Assembly: GCA_000320545.1 (NCBI GenBank)
Contig: ADNK01002545.1
Span: 12,501 to 41,926 of the forward strand
Reading direction: 5' to 3'
DNA: 29,426 nt
Source of the DNA: Bigelowiella natans CCMP2755
Taxonomy: Eukaryota > Cercozoa > Chlorarachniophyceae
The position numbers and the translations under genes were made by a program. How positions within the stretch are numbered: position 1 is the stretch's first letter; every line of letters starts with the position of its first letter. Shown here one piece after another: positions 1 through 12,113 of this stretch. The notes beneath the pieces were generated by a model. It searched no databases, was not told the DNA's origin, and saw nothing but the letters and a program-made list of their open reading frames with translations.

Positions 1-845
1 CATTTAGCTGCTCATCTTAGCGATGGATTTACTAAAAACACGTTCGTAAAAACAAGCGATCATGTAATTCGAAACGACACTGGAAATGCAAATCACTGCA
101 ACTACTGGGCCAAGGTTCGATCGATCATTGCTTCATATTCCTTCTTCATTTGGTATTTGTGTACCACTACACAACAGCCGTTTGACCTGACAAGGAGCAG
201 AAATAAATCTAACAAAACAAAGGTTAACGCATCCTGTTGTTGTCGTAGGAGGTACCGAGGAATATGCAGGATTATGGCGGTCTAAACGGCACTTTTTCAC
301 TGTTCGTTGTATAGCAAAACTATCAGCATCAAGATGCAGACACAAAGGAATATAATGTGCAACGCTATTGGCGGAGGGAATGCATAAAGCTGTTAGTTTC
401 ACTTCGTTCTTGTATATGTTAGAACTATGATTTAGTAGCCTGGTAGTATAAAAACCTGCGTGTATAGTAGCTTCTAGCCAGTCCCTCGTTTCCCTACCAA
501 AAGTAAGGACAAAACAATTTTCTCACTTATTTCACAACACTTTCACAACACTTTCGGATCTTAAAAAGCCAGGCTATTTTCCATCTTCGACTCTACATGC
601 AGTACTGCTTCTTCTTCCTTGCACACGCACGCGTTTTGTTATACCCAGCTTTCAACGTGCCGAGCACCTTAGCAGCGCCAACAGCAACCCTGTTTGGTCA
701 AATCAATAGTAGCGACTTTAATCATACTCTCAAATGAGTCAACCTCCGCATGCTACTACAAACTGCCAGAAACAACACAAACGTGCGTAAACACAAACAA
801 ACACACACAAACACATAGAGCAAGCAAGCGAGAGAGAAAGAGAGA

Positions 846-879
<34 letters not shown>

Positions 880-2245
880 CTTCCAAGCGATACGACCGAT
901 ACGGCATTTTACGCGGAAAAATTAGCATCGCCTACGATTGGCCACAACACCGACTTTCGCGCAGTGGAGCGCGGGATCTGCAGATGCTCCTCAATCGAAT
1001 GAAAAGCAAACCTACCGAACAAAGCTCATCAATGGCGACGGGCATACAAACGGGGGATGGAAGTGGAAATAACGATGGGCTCAACTGCGCTTTAGAGCCG
1101 CTGAACAAGCAACACAACACAGAGAGCATCACCCACAGCTACCTCGCTTTGCGCTTGCGTCTTCGACCCAATGCTAGTAGTTAAGAGAGATGTGGAGAGG
1201 ATTAGCGACGGTTTGTCTCTCCCCTTTCTCTTCTCGCATCACTATTTATTACAATCGCTAATGGGGGATCTGAATACTACACTGATATCTTGGATCTCCA
1301 TCCTCGCTCTCTCTCGCTTGTCGCTACCTTTGGCCGTCGAGTCAAATAACCCCCACCATTTCAAATACAATCGCACGAGCTCCGGGGAAGTTCTGTGTTT
1401 TGAGCACAGGCAGATAGCAACCCCAAATCATCCTTACTGTATATATAATAGTAAGAAAGCTTGCTTTTGCTGCAAATACCCCCCCCCTCCCTACCGCCTT
1501 TAGCTATCATCCGTCCAGCATCTTCCTCCAAATTCGCGTGCTTCTCACTCTCTATAACCTTTCGAGTTGTAGAGCTTTGCCCAAGGGAAGGTACTCTTCT
1601 GTGCGAACATCATCAAACAAAACGCATATGCATAGCTTCATGAAATAGCACTGATGATTGCATACTGAATCGACTTTTTGCGCGTGATCTACCGCAAGCA
1701 AACGCAATTTCCCTCACGGCAATCCGGGTAAGATGGTGCATGATGCTCCTTGAAACACGAACTAAGATACGTACCCTTTGGCTGATTGGTTGCCCTTGTT
1801 AGCTGCTCTTGTTTCCATCTAGATCCCCAGCAGATATGCCATTACACAAGCAACCGAAAATAACAGTACGAGTTAAGTATATCCACGAGCTTCTCTAGTC
1901 TCTTTCTCTATTTATCCCCCCCCCCAACCCTCCCCCCCACTCCCTATCTCTCTCTCAAAACAAAAACTAAAATCAGCCCCAAAAGGGGGGGGGAAAAGTA
2001 CAGCGTAAAAATTGATGCACAACATCTAGTAAGTCATCGTTGTTACGTCAAGATACACGAAGACACACGACCTTGGGAGGAGAGAGTACAGCGATGGGAA
2101 ACTGGAGAATATGCTGACACTGCTTTGAGGTCGGAAAGGGGCAATCACGACTCGAGGCCTTCGTTTCGTCGTACAGATATCAACAAAGCAGCCAAAGCCA
2201 TATTTTACACGCAATTAGTTTCGATAAGAGTTTAACTTTGAGAAC
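1..2245. other. Host-like noncoding DNA, no gene resolved
   Basis: I see no reliable gene here. Short open frames exist, such as a plus-strand frame ending with TAA at 1184 that could be a last exon behind a possible CAG acceptor near 983, but nothing connects them. The region holds a (GA)n tract, C and G homopolymers near 1915-1948 and 1986-1993, and normal TpA frequency, which contrasts with the right half of the window. Confidence 0.5.
831..879. repeat. (GA)n microsatellite
   Basis: Alternating GA broken by one C near 857, preceded by a CA/AAC-rich stretch at 780-815. It gives the arginine/glutamate-rich and serine/leucine-rich frames seen on the two strands, which should not be taken as proteins. 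Confidence 0.95.
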
Positions 2246-2519
2246 GTGCGGGTTACAATCATGGATGATCCAACGAACGATGGCGCGTGTGTTTCCAAAG
2301 TGCAGGCATTGTACTTATTCTTTAAGTGCTCGAGATCCTCTCTGGCTAGCGTCCACGGACGTATCTGCAGCATCGGTGATCATATGCATACGAAATTGAT
2401 TAGTATAGTATCTAAATTTCATTATTGTATATTAAATTTTCATAATATCCTTCTTGTACTGACCCCATTGAATGCCAGAGCACGCGTTTTTGACAACCTT
2501 TAACCCAATACGCAATCAT

Positions 2520-2564
<45 letters not shown>
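2520..2564. repeat. (CA)n-(TA)n compound microsatellite
   Basis: About seven CA units run straight into about fifteen TA units. It is typical of the left half of the window, where TA is abundant. Confidence 0.95.
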
Positions 2565-2568
<4 letters not shown>

Positions 2569-3444
2569 CACAACTCAACACAAAAATGATATAAATACAT
2601 ATCTCCACGTATTCTCGATATTCTAAATGCAAACGAACAAAATTCTTCCAAACCTAAAATCGAAGCTCTCCGGGTGATAAAGAGCCTGTTCGCACGTATG
2701 GATTAGTAGGCACAGATGCTGCCCCCCACGAGGTGGGAGGGAGACATGTTCGCAGCTACGCATTCACCCAGAATAGCAAGAAACATTTCCAGAAACAACA
2801 ACCAACAATCATCATCCTACCTCGATCTTGGTCAAAACGTCGCGTTTGGGCAGCTCGCACCAATACCCACCAAACCTGTAGCAAATACAAGGAACAACAA
2901 ATGCCGCATTCTCAGAAACTTATGCACGTAATCCAGGCAAACACGATCGACGCTCAGCGTCGTTAAGTACCATTCCGATAGGAAATCCTGTGGGTTATTC
3001 GCAGAGCTTGGAACACCTCTCCTCAGCAAGTGCCTGCACGCATGGGAGACTTCACGTTAAAATGCCATCGTTCGAAAAATGGGATGTTGGTCCATTGTTA
3101 AATGTGTAGTCAGGGGTACAGCATGATTGCATACGTAACTTTCAAAAGAGATAAGAGACACCCGACTACCTTTGCATCTCCTCAAACAGTGAGATGTCCG
3201 GGGAGAATACCATGACACCTGCGACACAAGCCAGCGAAAGAAAAACTATCATATACACCCCGAAGCTGCAAATCAACGCCTCGAAACCATCGCGCGCATG
3301 TACTGCTATGCGTGTTTGCGCACGCTGCGACCATCACTAGCTGTATGGAATTTTGAGTTAAAATTGCAATAACAAAAGCGTGACATGTCGTTACTCGCAG
3401 ATATGCGCCGCTCGGGTCTGCTTATACCTATTAATTGATCGAAG

Positions 3445-3492
3445 CAAAGAACACCGAGATCAAGCAAAGAACACCGAGATCAAGCAAAGAAA
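3445..3492. repeat. 20-bp tandem repeat, about 2.4 copies
   Basis: The unit CAAAGAACACCGAGATCAAG begins at 3445 and 3465 and partially at 3485. The length is not a multiple of three, so it would shift any reading frame. Confidence 0.9.
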
Positions 3493-3723
3493 CGGGATAT
3501 TCGCAGTTATACATGGACACGTCCAAAAAAAGGAATATTTCCTACCAGGACGTGGTTTGGTATAAGGACAATGGTTTCTATTCGATAGTTGGCCTTCGGC
3601 ATCCGGCTGTTGTTCCATCACCACCAATCACATGCAATTTGAAGAAGGATTAATAAGACGCTAAATGCGATAATTGCCAAAGATTTGCACTCTGAAAGGC
3701 AAAGGCTGTCCATCCTCTATTAG

Positions 3724-3846
3724 GTTTGGGGGTCGGGTTCTTAACTTACAACAACCTCGTGACACAAGCAGCGCGATCTTGCGAGCAGTTCCGAACGACG
3801 GTATGATTGATGACTAAGAATCGCGAATATCGAGCCAATTTGCATT

Positions 3847-3886
<40 letters not shown>

Positions 3887-4117
3887 TGGAACAATTAGTA
3901 TTGCGTTTATTGCGTTTGTCTTCGGATTTATTTGCAGCTGAGCTATATCAATTCTATTCTGTTTCACGTTAACCGTAAAAGGAAGAAGAATACCCGCGAG
4001 CGAAGGAGGCCTTTGATCGAGCACCAACGCCATCTTCCATATGATGCAGCTGGAGACGCTTGGGCGGGGCTGCATCAAACAAATCGTCCATATTCTGCAA
4101 AACCATCACCTACATAA
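3724..4117 (+). CDS. Candidate last two exons of an unidentified gene
   Basis: A possible exon at 3724-3800 follows an acceptor TATTAG and ends at a donor G/GTATGA. A second at 3938-4117 follows the acceptor TTTGCAG and runs 59 codons to TAA. The 137-base intron between them contains a (TA)n tract. In the frame I prefer, the second exon is basic (an RKRKKNTRERRR cluster) and Pro-rich at the end. A different phase would stop after about a dozen codons of exon two, so the frame is not settled. I recognise no family. The upstream exons are not resolved. Confidence 0.35.
3849..3882. repeat. (TA)n microsatellite, probably intronic
   Basis: About seventeen AT units inside the candidate intron 3801-3937. 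Confidence 0.95.
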
Positions 4118-5428
4118 AGAAGCAGGTCAGGCAGCAAGCAACAAAGCGTTCAGCAAAGACTCGGTAGCAAGTACAAGTGTACATACACTATGATGCAAAA
4201 TGCGACATAACTCGTGCTTTTCGTTATCTTCTTACACTTGGATCCAAATAGGCCACTCTGTCAAACTCCGCTAGTGAGAAAACGTGAAGCTACGAAAAAT
4301 CAACCATCAACAAATGCCACCACCACATCGCGCCGTTCATTCGTCAAAAAGAGATTTGACCCCCAAATCCACACATACCAACACGCCATATAAACACATA
4401 CCAGCACTAATCATACATCTCCCCTGCGATCACGTTTATCATAATTTCAGCCTCCCTTAATTTATATTACGTCGTCGAGAAGAAGGAATACAAGGTAAAT
4501 ATTCATTGATATAGGCTACAACAAACCATAGTCCAAGATCCAGAAATTCCCCGCAACCCTCCTCGATATGCCCCCTCTGAGTGATAATAAAATACATCAA
4601 AAGCCATCACCAGCCAAATGAAAAGCACAATAACCCAACGACGACTTGCATAATCCGAGGAAAAACAAAAAACCGTCTTTTTCAATTGTTTAATCAATCA
4701 TACAACGCGAAATCATCTGATAAATGGCTGAGGCGAACATCAACGCGGCATTAGAAGCACCTCCAGCAGCTTCGCTATTTTCCACAACTCTTGGTTTTAT
4801 TGCCTCGATCTAACCAAGCAAGCACAAACCGGCCTTTACCCCCATGAACGCAAAAGATCGAAGACGCGTGCTTAACGCATTCTCAACTACTCGCTACTCA
4901 CTGCAAAACTACTGCACTAATAGTTATCAGCAGCTATATCCTCCCTCAATTAGATGCAAGCTATGGCCAGTAGACGCGGTTCTCGTCAACAACATTGAGA
5001 GGAATCATCATATCACTTGACATCAAGGCTAACAGCTTCGTGTTACTACCGGGATTATCGTGCAATCAACATGTCTAAGCTCTTCCAACTGCGCTAGGCC
5101 TAAGATTAGGAGGAAGATGGCTTTAAACACCAGAAATCCATACACATTTGTATGACGCGTCCAACACAGAAATAGCTGCAACTTGGATGTGGGATGCGAA
5201 GTAGGATGTGCTGATCATATACTTACCGACGTTTTGTTTATCAACGAGAATTAATATGGGGTATCTGGGAGGGGGGAGGGGGGGGGTGGGAGGGGCAAGG
5301 TTAAACAGAGGACAAATTTTAGAGTATTCGAAATCGCGCAAAATAAATGCACACTTTCTCTTCTTCAAGACAATAGAATGGGCGATTTTGGTATCGCGAT
5401 TTATCAATGACAAAACACAGTGTATAGA

Positions 5429-5465
<37 letters not shown>

Positions 5466-5469
5466 ACAG
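4118..5469. other. Intergenic or intronic DNA with a possible first exon
   Basis: No gene is firmly supported. An ATG at 4724 opens a 29-codon frame starting MAEANINAALEAPPAA, ending at TAA 4811-4813 or at a possible donor near 4794. It could be the first exon of the membrane-protein gene downstream. A G-rich stretch lies at about 5269-5294. Confidence 0.3.
5432..5462. repeat. (GT)n microsatellite
   Basis: About fifteen GT units immediately before a likely splice acceptor (CTACAG at 5464-5469). Confidence 0.95.
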
Positions 5470-5512
5470 TTGCAAGTACCTTGTTTTCGTATCTTTTAGC
5501 GATTTCACAAGC
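5470..5512 (+). CDS. Candidate internal exon
   Basis: Forty-three bases lie between the acceptor CTACAG and the strong donor GTAAGT. Two frames stay open; both read as hydrophobic, for example STLFSYLLAISQ or KYLVFVSFSDF. It may belong to the membrane-protein gene whose later exons lie at 6574-9307, but I could not link it in phase. Confidence 0.35.
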
Positions 5513-5532
5513 GTAAGTACTCCTGATATACG

Positions 5533-5597
5533 TGGGCGCGCGCTTGTGTGTTTGCGTGTGTGTATGTGTGTGTGTGTGTGTGTGTGTGCGCGCGCAC
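5533..5597. repeat. (GT)n/(GC)n microsatellite
   Basis: Alternating purine-pyrimidine tract, GT-rich in the middle and GC-rich at both ends. Such sequence can adopt Z-DNA. Confidence 0.9.
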
Positions 5598-5722
5598 GAG
5601 CGTATGGGCGGCTACATAAGTGTTTAGGGTTATATGATTTTCTCTCCTACCAACGATATCATGCCAGCTATTGATACTCGTAACCCAGGCCCTGAAATAC
5701 CAATGATGCGAACATATCGGTG

Positions 5723-5723
<1 letters not shown>

Positions 5724-5755
<32 letters not shown>
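5724..5755. repeat. (TA)n microsatellite
   Basis: About sixteen AT units. Confidence 0.95.
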
Positions 5756-5758
<3 letters not shown>

Positions 5759-6573
5759 TACATTATATATCACTTCTTAAGTTGCAACAAACAGCAAACC
5801 ATCCTCTCGGTTAGGAACCAAATCTATAGATATGTTTGCGTAATGTCTATACAATATGCAGTAGTAGAATAGGTATTCCCAAATCCTCTCGCGCTCTCTC
5901 GCTCTCTCTCCTCTCTTATCTTACATATACGGGTGCGCGCACTCACACTTAAACACACACGCATACACGCACACATGTTCATAAAAATGACTTCATCTAA
6001 CGAGTAATTGGTTATTCGAGTGTCGTTTATTGAAAAGCGTGGAAAAGTACAGACAAGTTGCGCTTGGCGCAAGCAACCTTGACCCCTCCCCCCTGTTGCG
6101 AAAGGTGATCGTGCTGTAGAATGCTCTTGTGTTCCGCAATATTGATGTAGAGTAAAAATGGGCGACGGAATCCGTCACGACGTTCATCACTTGTTGAGAA
6201 ACCCCTGGAATCAAAGATATCTTTCTATCGAAAAGGGCTCAACATCGTAGCACATGCATTGGTCGGATGTGGATAACTGCGTATGAGGTGGAACGATCTA
6301 TATGGTGGGATTGTATATGCTAAAGACGGCGTCTGACAGGCACAAGCTCTTCCAAACAAAGGTATTATACACCACGCGCGCGCAACGGAAAAGCCGCTCA
6401 AAACAAACGAGCAGGGTTCTACCAAACACGTTCCCCACGATTTTCGATAAGAATGAAGTGCCGGACTGATCCAAAGGGGTTTGGGAGAATAAGGAAACAT
6501 ATAGCACAAGGGCAAAAAGGGCAAATGCACAAAACATCAACACATTTCCCAGTCCTCATTTTTCATTTTTCAG

Positions 6574-6654
6574 GCGCGTACACCCCATCGCAGCACATGC
6601 TCGTAAGTTAGTCAGACTAGGAATTGTTTAGGCGTTATAAACAATATATATATA

Positions 6655-6702
<48 letters not shown>

Positions 6703-8712
6703 TATTCTACCGCGATGAAGGACTCGGAAGTACGATAGTACCTAGAAGCACGCATGTGTTTCAGATTGCATCTGGCTATAGAAGAGCCTATATTTTTTCC
6801 CTTGTTCGTTGATAGTATAGTGTTTCAACGTACCTCAAGCACCAACTAGGGATATATGTCACAGGAAGCGCCCCTCCCCCACTCTTGAGATTTCTTGCAA
6901 AATGATCTAAGGTTGTTGATAGCGTGTGTGTTAATGTAGTTGCAAGCAACGCTAGTATGGGCCCTTGAAGGAGCTCGCATAGGCAACAATTACCGTTCCC
7001 AGTCACCCCCACGAGCACGCATAATACTATGACGAGACCAAACAGGCAAAGCAGTACACGCGATGGCTCAGCAAGCCTCCGGAAGGCCTTCCCCATAAGC
7101 CAAGCCGGGGGGGCGGGTGCACGGAACTATAGATGTTGTTATAAGTGTTGTAAAATATGGTGTGAATATTTCGATTTATTTACGATATTCACGGGTATAA
7201 CATTCCTCTTTTTTTCCCTCGTTGGCAATTTGCGAATTACACCCAATCAAAGCTAGGAATCTCCGTCTGTTGGCTGATGGAACAGAAATAAATTTTCCTT
7301 ATTTTATCTGTTATCAATAGAAAAAATGGTATAGATGTTTTTCGCATTATTTATTGTCTAGTTTTATCTATCACAAGTCCAAAATAAATTGATTTTAGAT
7401 AGTACAAATATAAAAATATAATAATCATCATGTATTGTATTTACATGTAACGACAAGTAGTAATTGGGTAAATGAAGAGAAAATAGTGATAAATTTGCAT
7501 AATGTTTCTTAATAATATTCTGGATTTCTTCTTCCTAAAAGTCACCGAAATAGCCATCCCCCCTCTGGTACCCTACTTCTTCCGAAGGAAACCCACGATG
7601 GTGGCCGATATGGCTACGTTCTTCGCTCTTGGTGTTATGTCATGCTTCTCTGGATGGACAAGAGGTATGGAGTAGGGACAAACTGCCCAAAGACTCGATT
7701 AAAGTAGTTCATCATTAAATGTGAAACTCGCTCACAATTCAGGGACTTGTGGATTTGGAATGGGGATTGCAATGAATGCAGGTGAATAGTTCCAAACATA
7801 CTGACGAAAAGTATGTAGCAGAATCTGCGCGCCAACTTTGCATTCATTGCGATTGAATGCTGTTTGTGCGCGCTACCCATGCCACCATCGGTTTCCGCTG
7901 GTCTCTATTTTCAGTCGAAGCCGTTCTTTAGCATGTAATCAGTGGTGTTCTGCAACTTAGGAATGCTACTCTCTACGTTCTTAATCCATACGTTATCGGG
8001 TGAGGTCACTGTGATACGTACATTGCGACTCGAATAACAGCAGAGTCAACAGTCAAACAGACACGATTCTCACAATTCCAACTCAATCTCGAATCTGAGT
8101 ACAGCTATCAGGATGTTCTTCGTTGTATTTACTCTCTACTTCGGTATGTGCGTGTTGTATTGTCAGGGAATTCTGATTGGAAGTTTCCATTGTATAAGGT
8201 CATAAGATAACTGTTGAAACCGTGTTGTCGTCAAAGAAAGGCCAACTTTTCTCTCCCCCCCTTTGTCTTATCTTCATTTTCCTCTATCAGCGCCTCCCTT
8301 ATAGTTCGCAACCAATAGAACATTACCCTCCCACCACCGCAACCACCATCATCCTCACCGTTATAATCCTAATCATAATAGACCGTATGCCTCATCACGG
8401 CTATCGACACGGCTTTTATTCCAGCTCTAACGATCGTGTGGTAGTGAAGATGCACACCATTCTCTCCTGATCTACCGTGAATAATATGCGCATTAGCAAA
8501 CCCACACTCTCTGACAATGCCTTTGATATGACAGGGACGATATCCACAGAAATCTGGTCAGTAAACTCCTTCGAGAATAGCATTCATTTTAAAGCAACAT
8601 GTGTATTCACGATAAAATATTGTTCCGAAGTGCGTAATCTGGAAAAATTCAGCGGATGCTTTTATTAACAGTCACAAGATTATATATTTTTAAATTGTTT
8701 TTGTACAATACA

Positions 8713-8755
<43 letters not shown>

Positions 8756-9307
8756 ATAGTTGAATCATAGTTTGGATTCTTCTCTCTCTCAGGCGTTGAT
8801 ACTGGCTCTTCCAAGGGCGATTTTCCTTATTCTCGGTATATTATTTCATCTTGCTTTGGGTTATCATATTCAGTCGTTAAAGCTCGTGTTTTGGTGATGT
8901 ATGTCCTTGGTTTTCCTGTAAATATTTGTTATTAATATATATATATATATTATATTAATATATATGTAGGAATGTTTATTCTTCTAAAAACGGACTCGTC
9001 TATTTTAAGGTCACCTTTATTTACCCGAAATTGTATTGATTTGCGCAAACGTTTGAAAGTCGTAGGGTTTTTGGGTGTGTTGCAATGCGATTAAACTCTA
9101 GTTGAATGTATGCCTTCAATTATTCTCGGTTCTGCGCACACAGCAAGAACCGAAATGTGTGGTTACGCACTAGTATATGATGCCTTTCTCTGTTGACGAG
9201 AAATGATTCAAACTATCCACAGCGCCATTCTTGGATTTCTCGTGACCCTATTTGCGTGCTGGCAATGGGTTAGAAGAACCGTATTTCTAGTAGAACCGTA
9301 TTTATAG
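6574..9307 (+). CDS. Multi-exon multi-pass membrane protein (5' end unresolved)
   Basis: Nine candidate exons are joined by GT-AG introns with matching phase: 6574-6602, 6765-6829, 7542-7664, 7961-7999, 8105-8143, 8319-8440, 8793-8835, 8874-8898 and 9223-9307, ending in TAG. The best single exon is 7542-7664, with a pyrimidine-rich acceptor and donor G/GTATGG; it contains YFFRRKPTMVADMATFFAL. Exons 7961-8143 and 8793-9307 are strongly hydrophobic (MLLSTFLIHTLS, MFFVVFTLYF, ALILALPRAIFLIL, LGFLVTLFACWQW) and end in a short basic tail, so a polytopic membrane protein is likely. The acceptors of 8319 and the choice of donor at 8899 (GTATGT) over 8918 rest mainly on phase. I recognise no family. 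The start codon is unknown; ATG 4724 is one candidate. Confidence 0.5.
6643..6696. repeat. (TA)n microsatellite in an intron
   Basis: About twenty-six TA units with one interruption, between the donor GTAAGT at 6603 and the acceptor at 6763-6764. Confidence 0.95.
8713..8752. repeat. (TA)n microsatellite in an intron
   Basis: About twenty AT units upstream of the pyrimidine-rich acceptor (TCTCTCTCAG) at 8783-8792. Confidence 0.95.
8936..8965. repeat. (TA)n microsatellite with inverted symmetry
   Basis: AATATATATATATATATTATATTAATATATA-like tract in the last intron of the membrane-protein gene. Confidence 0.85.
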
Positions 9308-10016
9308 GCTTAGGTCAATCATGTCAATCGTGCCGAAAGCATAACAAAAAACTAACCGAATACGTGCTTTAAGCGATTAGAAACGACAAAACACCACGAT
9401 TTGTTTCTTCGCCAAAATAGTTTGCGTGTATACTGCGTGTTTAATGACGTGTTGTTGGAGGCGTCGAAAGAGACAGCGATCTTTGTCATAACTCCTTTCG
9501 CCGCATATTTCTCGTTACGCATATTCGTTAGAACGTGCCGTGTACACCATCACTGCCTACGCATATTATATAACACAGAAGATGCATTTTATACTCCTAA
9601 ACGTAAATGAACCTGCATTTTAATGCGTGCAGGCCTGTGGGGACGTCTCTGAAGAATCTCGAGCGAAGGTGTACTACCAGATTTATATCCGCTAAAAAAG
9701 AAAACAAAGAATCCATCGTAGTAAGTGCTGACCCCACACCGCTTGGAAGATGGGGAGGGGTGGCAGCGGGAAAGATCCTACCAACACGAGCTCAAATTCC
9801 AATACTTGGTATGTAGGCGTGGAAGCTCACGCAGAAGAAGCCGTGTTGGTTTTATGGTAATTAAACAAACACACATCTACGCACCAGTAGTGCACATCCC
9901 ATGGAGTCTGTATAAAGACAAACAAGGCCTTAGACGCAGCTGCGTGCGTGCTTTGGATTTTGGGCGTTGTTCTGCGCGTAATTCGGTCGTTTTGAGGCAT
10001 GGGCGATGCAATATAG
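9308..10016. other. Gap between two genes; possible 5' exons of the next gene
   Basis: Two open stretches could be coding. The first runs from about 9401 to 9610 and is partly hydrophobic. The second opens at ATG 9607 and gives a basic start (NACRPVGTSLKNLERRCTT) that would suit an organelle-targeting signal; it may end at a donor near 9809 or at GTAAGT 9721. A short exon ending at donor GTAATT (9857) would match the phase of exon 10017, but the intron before it would be only about 26 bases, so I leave these out of the gene model. Confidence 0.3.
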
Positions 10017-10084
10017 GTTGGGCCGTATTTGCTTCCAGTATTTCTGGCGTGACCAGCGGATTTGCTGGGGTTTGCCCTAGAATG

Positions 10085-10164
<80 letters not shown>

Positions 10165-12113
10165 ATATAATATGCACATATTGAACTCGCATATGAGTCT
10201 ATTGTATTAACACCGTGTTGTTTATGGCGCAGCCTGGTCGTTTATTGCTTGTCAATTGCTGATTGTGTTTGATGAACGTTAAGGTCACAAGCCCCCCCAT
10301 CCAAATCCTTGTGTTAATCGCTGGAATGCCAAAAGCACAGTAAGACCGATAAGAAAACGTGCAAAGCTTACATACAAATTATGATAGATTAGCAGCTACG
10401 ATGAGAGGACTTTTGCGTATGAGAGTAATAAGATATTTGTGGGTGCGCCTGTGTGCGCGCGCGCGTGTGCATATGTGTGTGTGTGTGTGTGTGTGTGTGT
10501 ATGGGCGGCGTGCTCAGAGATGAGTGGTATTGCTGTGGTGATGAAGGTTTCGAGGGACGTGGATTGCTGTTAACTCAATTCTAAAGCCAATACAGGTGCT
10601 GCTTGCTAAGAGTGTGTCTTTTCTATCTTCCAAGTTCCATAGAACCACGCAGTTTATGTCACATATCGGTGCATGTATGATTGATGAGAAGTCGAGCAGA
10701 ATGGTTGGTTATGTGGGAGAGGTGCTTCGGTGTGGAATGCATTTGCTGATATGCGTTGACGATTGTTTTGGTTGGATGTTATTGGATGTTATTACCATCT
10801 CTTCAGTTGGTGCTGCTAATCGTCTGCAAGCCAGAGGTAGTGCTTGTTTCTTGCCCATATTTGCTTTGGAGGATCCCGTGTTCTTATAGTCTAGATCTCT
10901 GCTTCAAACGCTTCTGAATTTCCACGTGCATCCTCCAGCCGTATCTTCTTCTTGAGTTATTGCCAGAATAGTCAGAATTCCACAATAGTTATTAGCACTG
11001 CGTTCTTCGCCCAGAAACACATGTACGGAGCACATAGATGCGCAATCGAAGTTCCGCGTGTGGGTCTTTAATGAAATGAATACCGACTTGCGAAGGTTTT
11101 TGATGGGAGCCAAGCTCATTACTATGCTGCTGCTATCGCTTGTGCCTGGTGTGGCCTTCTCTTCGGGTATGGCCTCTCTGTGCTGTTGTTTCTTTGCGAT
11201 GCGTGAGTTTTGATTATTTTCTCGCGACGTGGTTGGAAGCGTAAATCGATAGGATTGGCTATACATTGTGCTCATTGGAGAAAGAGTAGTGTAATATGTG
11301 ATTTGTGATTTTGATACACTTGCGTGGATCGGTGCGTAATTTCGAGCAGAGTTTCGCGTTTGATTAATATGTGTTTTTAGGAACTATTGCCATGCAAGAA
11401 TTACTGAGAAGACGGTAGTTTTTAAGTGTAACATTCTCGTATAAACATTTCTTGCCATATTGATTTGAAACGTCTTAACTTTTGATCAAAGGCCCGCATA
11501 TTACTTCTTCTCTTGCTTTCAATATCTTCCATTCTGCTCCTGATGAAAGCAGGGGCATTGATAGGTGTGTGTGGAAACTTCCACATATGTATAAACACTC
11601 TAAATAACCATGTTGTAATTGACATGTATAAGAAATAAATCCTGCGTCTGCATTGTTGTATGTATGTTGTCACGTGGAGACGAGATCTAGCAAAGGTCTT
11701 CCTAGTTGTTGTTGTTGCTGACGATGCACAATTATCTATAATGCAATAGCTGGATTTGGAGGGACGCTACTTGGAGTAGCTGCGACATATTCTTTATACA
11801 ATAGGTCAGTAGTTTATCTTCTATGATAGCAAGTATTAGGATTTAGTGTTCGGATACAATATTAATTTTTATCACTGTCATATCTTCGTCATTACCATTT
11901 TTTTGGTAGCGTTTCGACAAATTACTGTTTCAACCGGATTTTTTCTTTTATTTTTCTCTTTTCTTCCACGAAGAGTGTAATTTTACTGAAAATCTTGTGA
12001 GATAATCATTGTCAAAACACGCTTTGTTTCTTTCCAGGTGGATGGTCTGGACATGCTCAGACGAGACGCTTGAGAAATGGCAGAGTAAGAGTTATCAAGC
12101 ATTGCAGCCATGA
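10017..12113 (+). CDS. Multi-exon gene, membrane-associated protein (5' end unresolved)
   Basis: Six exons join with GT-AG introns and agreeing phase at every junction: 10017-10069, 10233-10277, 10518-10546, 10596-10836, 11750-11804 and 12038-12113, stopping at TGA 12111-12113. The longest exon supplies 80 open codons, including FLSSKFHRTTQFMSHIGAC and a hydrophobic run GMHLLICVDDCFGWMLLDV. Exon 11750-11804 gives GFGGTLLGVAATYSLYN, and the last exon ends EKWQSKSYQALQP. Donors vary (GTTTGC, GTTAAG, GTTTCG, GTAGTG, GTCAGT). The introns hold (CA)n, (TA)n and (GT)n repeats. The last half faintly recalls the C-terminal part of PEX11-type peroxisomal membrane proteins, but this is a guess and I assign no function. 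Confidence 0.6.
10086..10168. repeat. (CA)n followed by (TA)n, intronic
   Basis: About eighteen CA units, a short AAACATATG spacer, then about twenty TA units, inside the intron 10070-10232. Confidence 0.95.
10448..10502. repeat. (GC)n/(GT)n microsatellite, intronic
   Basis: GTGTGCGCGCGCGCGTGTGC followed by a long GT run, in the intron 10278-10517, ending about fifteen bases before the acceptor of exon 10518. Confidence 0.95.
10837..11749 (+). other. Long intron (913 bases)
   Basis: Donor GTAGTG at 10837 and acceptor AATAG at 11745-11749. Joining the flanking exons keeps the frame (G + CT gives Ala). The minus-strand open frames inside it at 10904-11275 and 11422-11673 show no recognisable features. 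It is much longer than the other introns of this gene, so an extra small exon cannot be excluded. Confidence 0.5.

Larger units (their letters stand above)
2246..3723. other. Unresolved host region with possible isolated exons
   Basis: Several open plus-strand stretches read like protein, for example an ATG at 2261, a frame from about 2716 to 2931, and a frame from ATG 3511 to TAA 3653 rich in Tyr and Val. I could not join them through splice sites with matching phase. They may be exons of one or more plus-strand genes upstream of the exon pair at 3724-4117. Confidence 0.3.
5513..6573. other. Probable intron or unresolved DNA
   Basis: Contains a second (GT)n tract and a (TA)n tract, a CT-rich stretch near 5888-5911, and no open frame I can defend. 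A further acceptor-like site (CCAG at about 5665) is followed by a short open stretch to about 5717. Confidence 0.4.

Noticed and set aside
7961-7999. PIG-U-like motif (LYVLNPYVI) in one frame of this exon
   Set aside because: That frame does not match the phase of both neighbouring exons, and no other part resembles PIG-U.
9827-10192. Minus-strand frame of 121 codons
   Set aside because: Much of it is a (CA)n/(TA)n tract translated as Cys/Val and Tyr/Ile, and it crosses two exons of the plus-strand gene.
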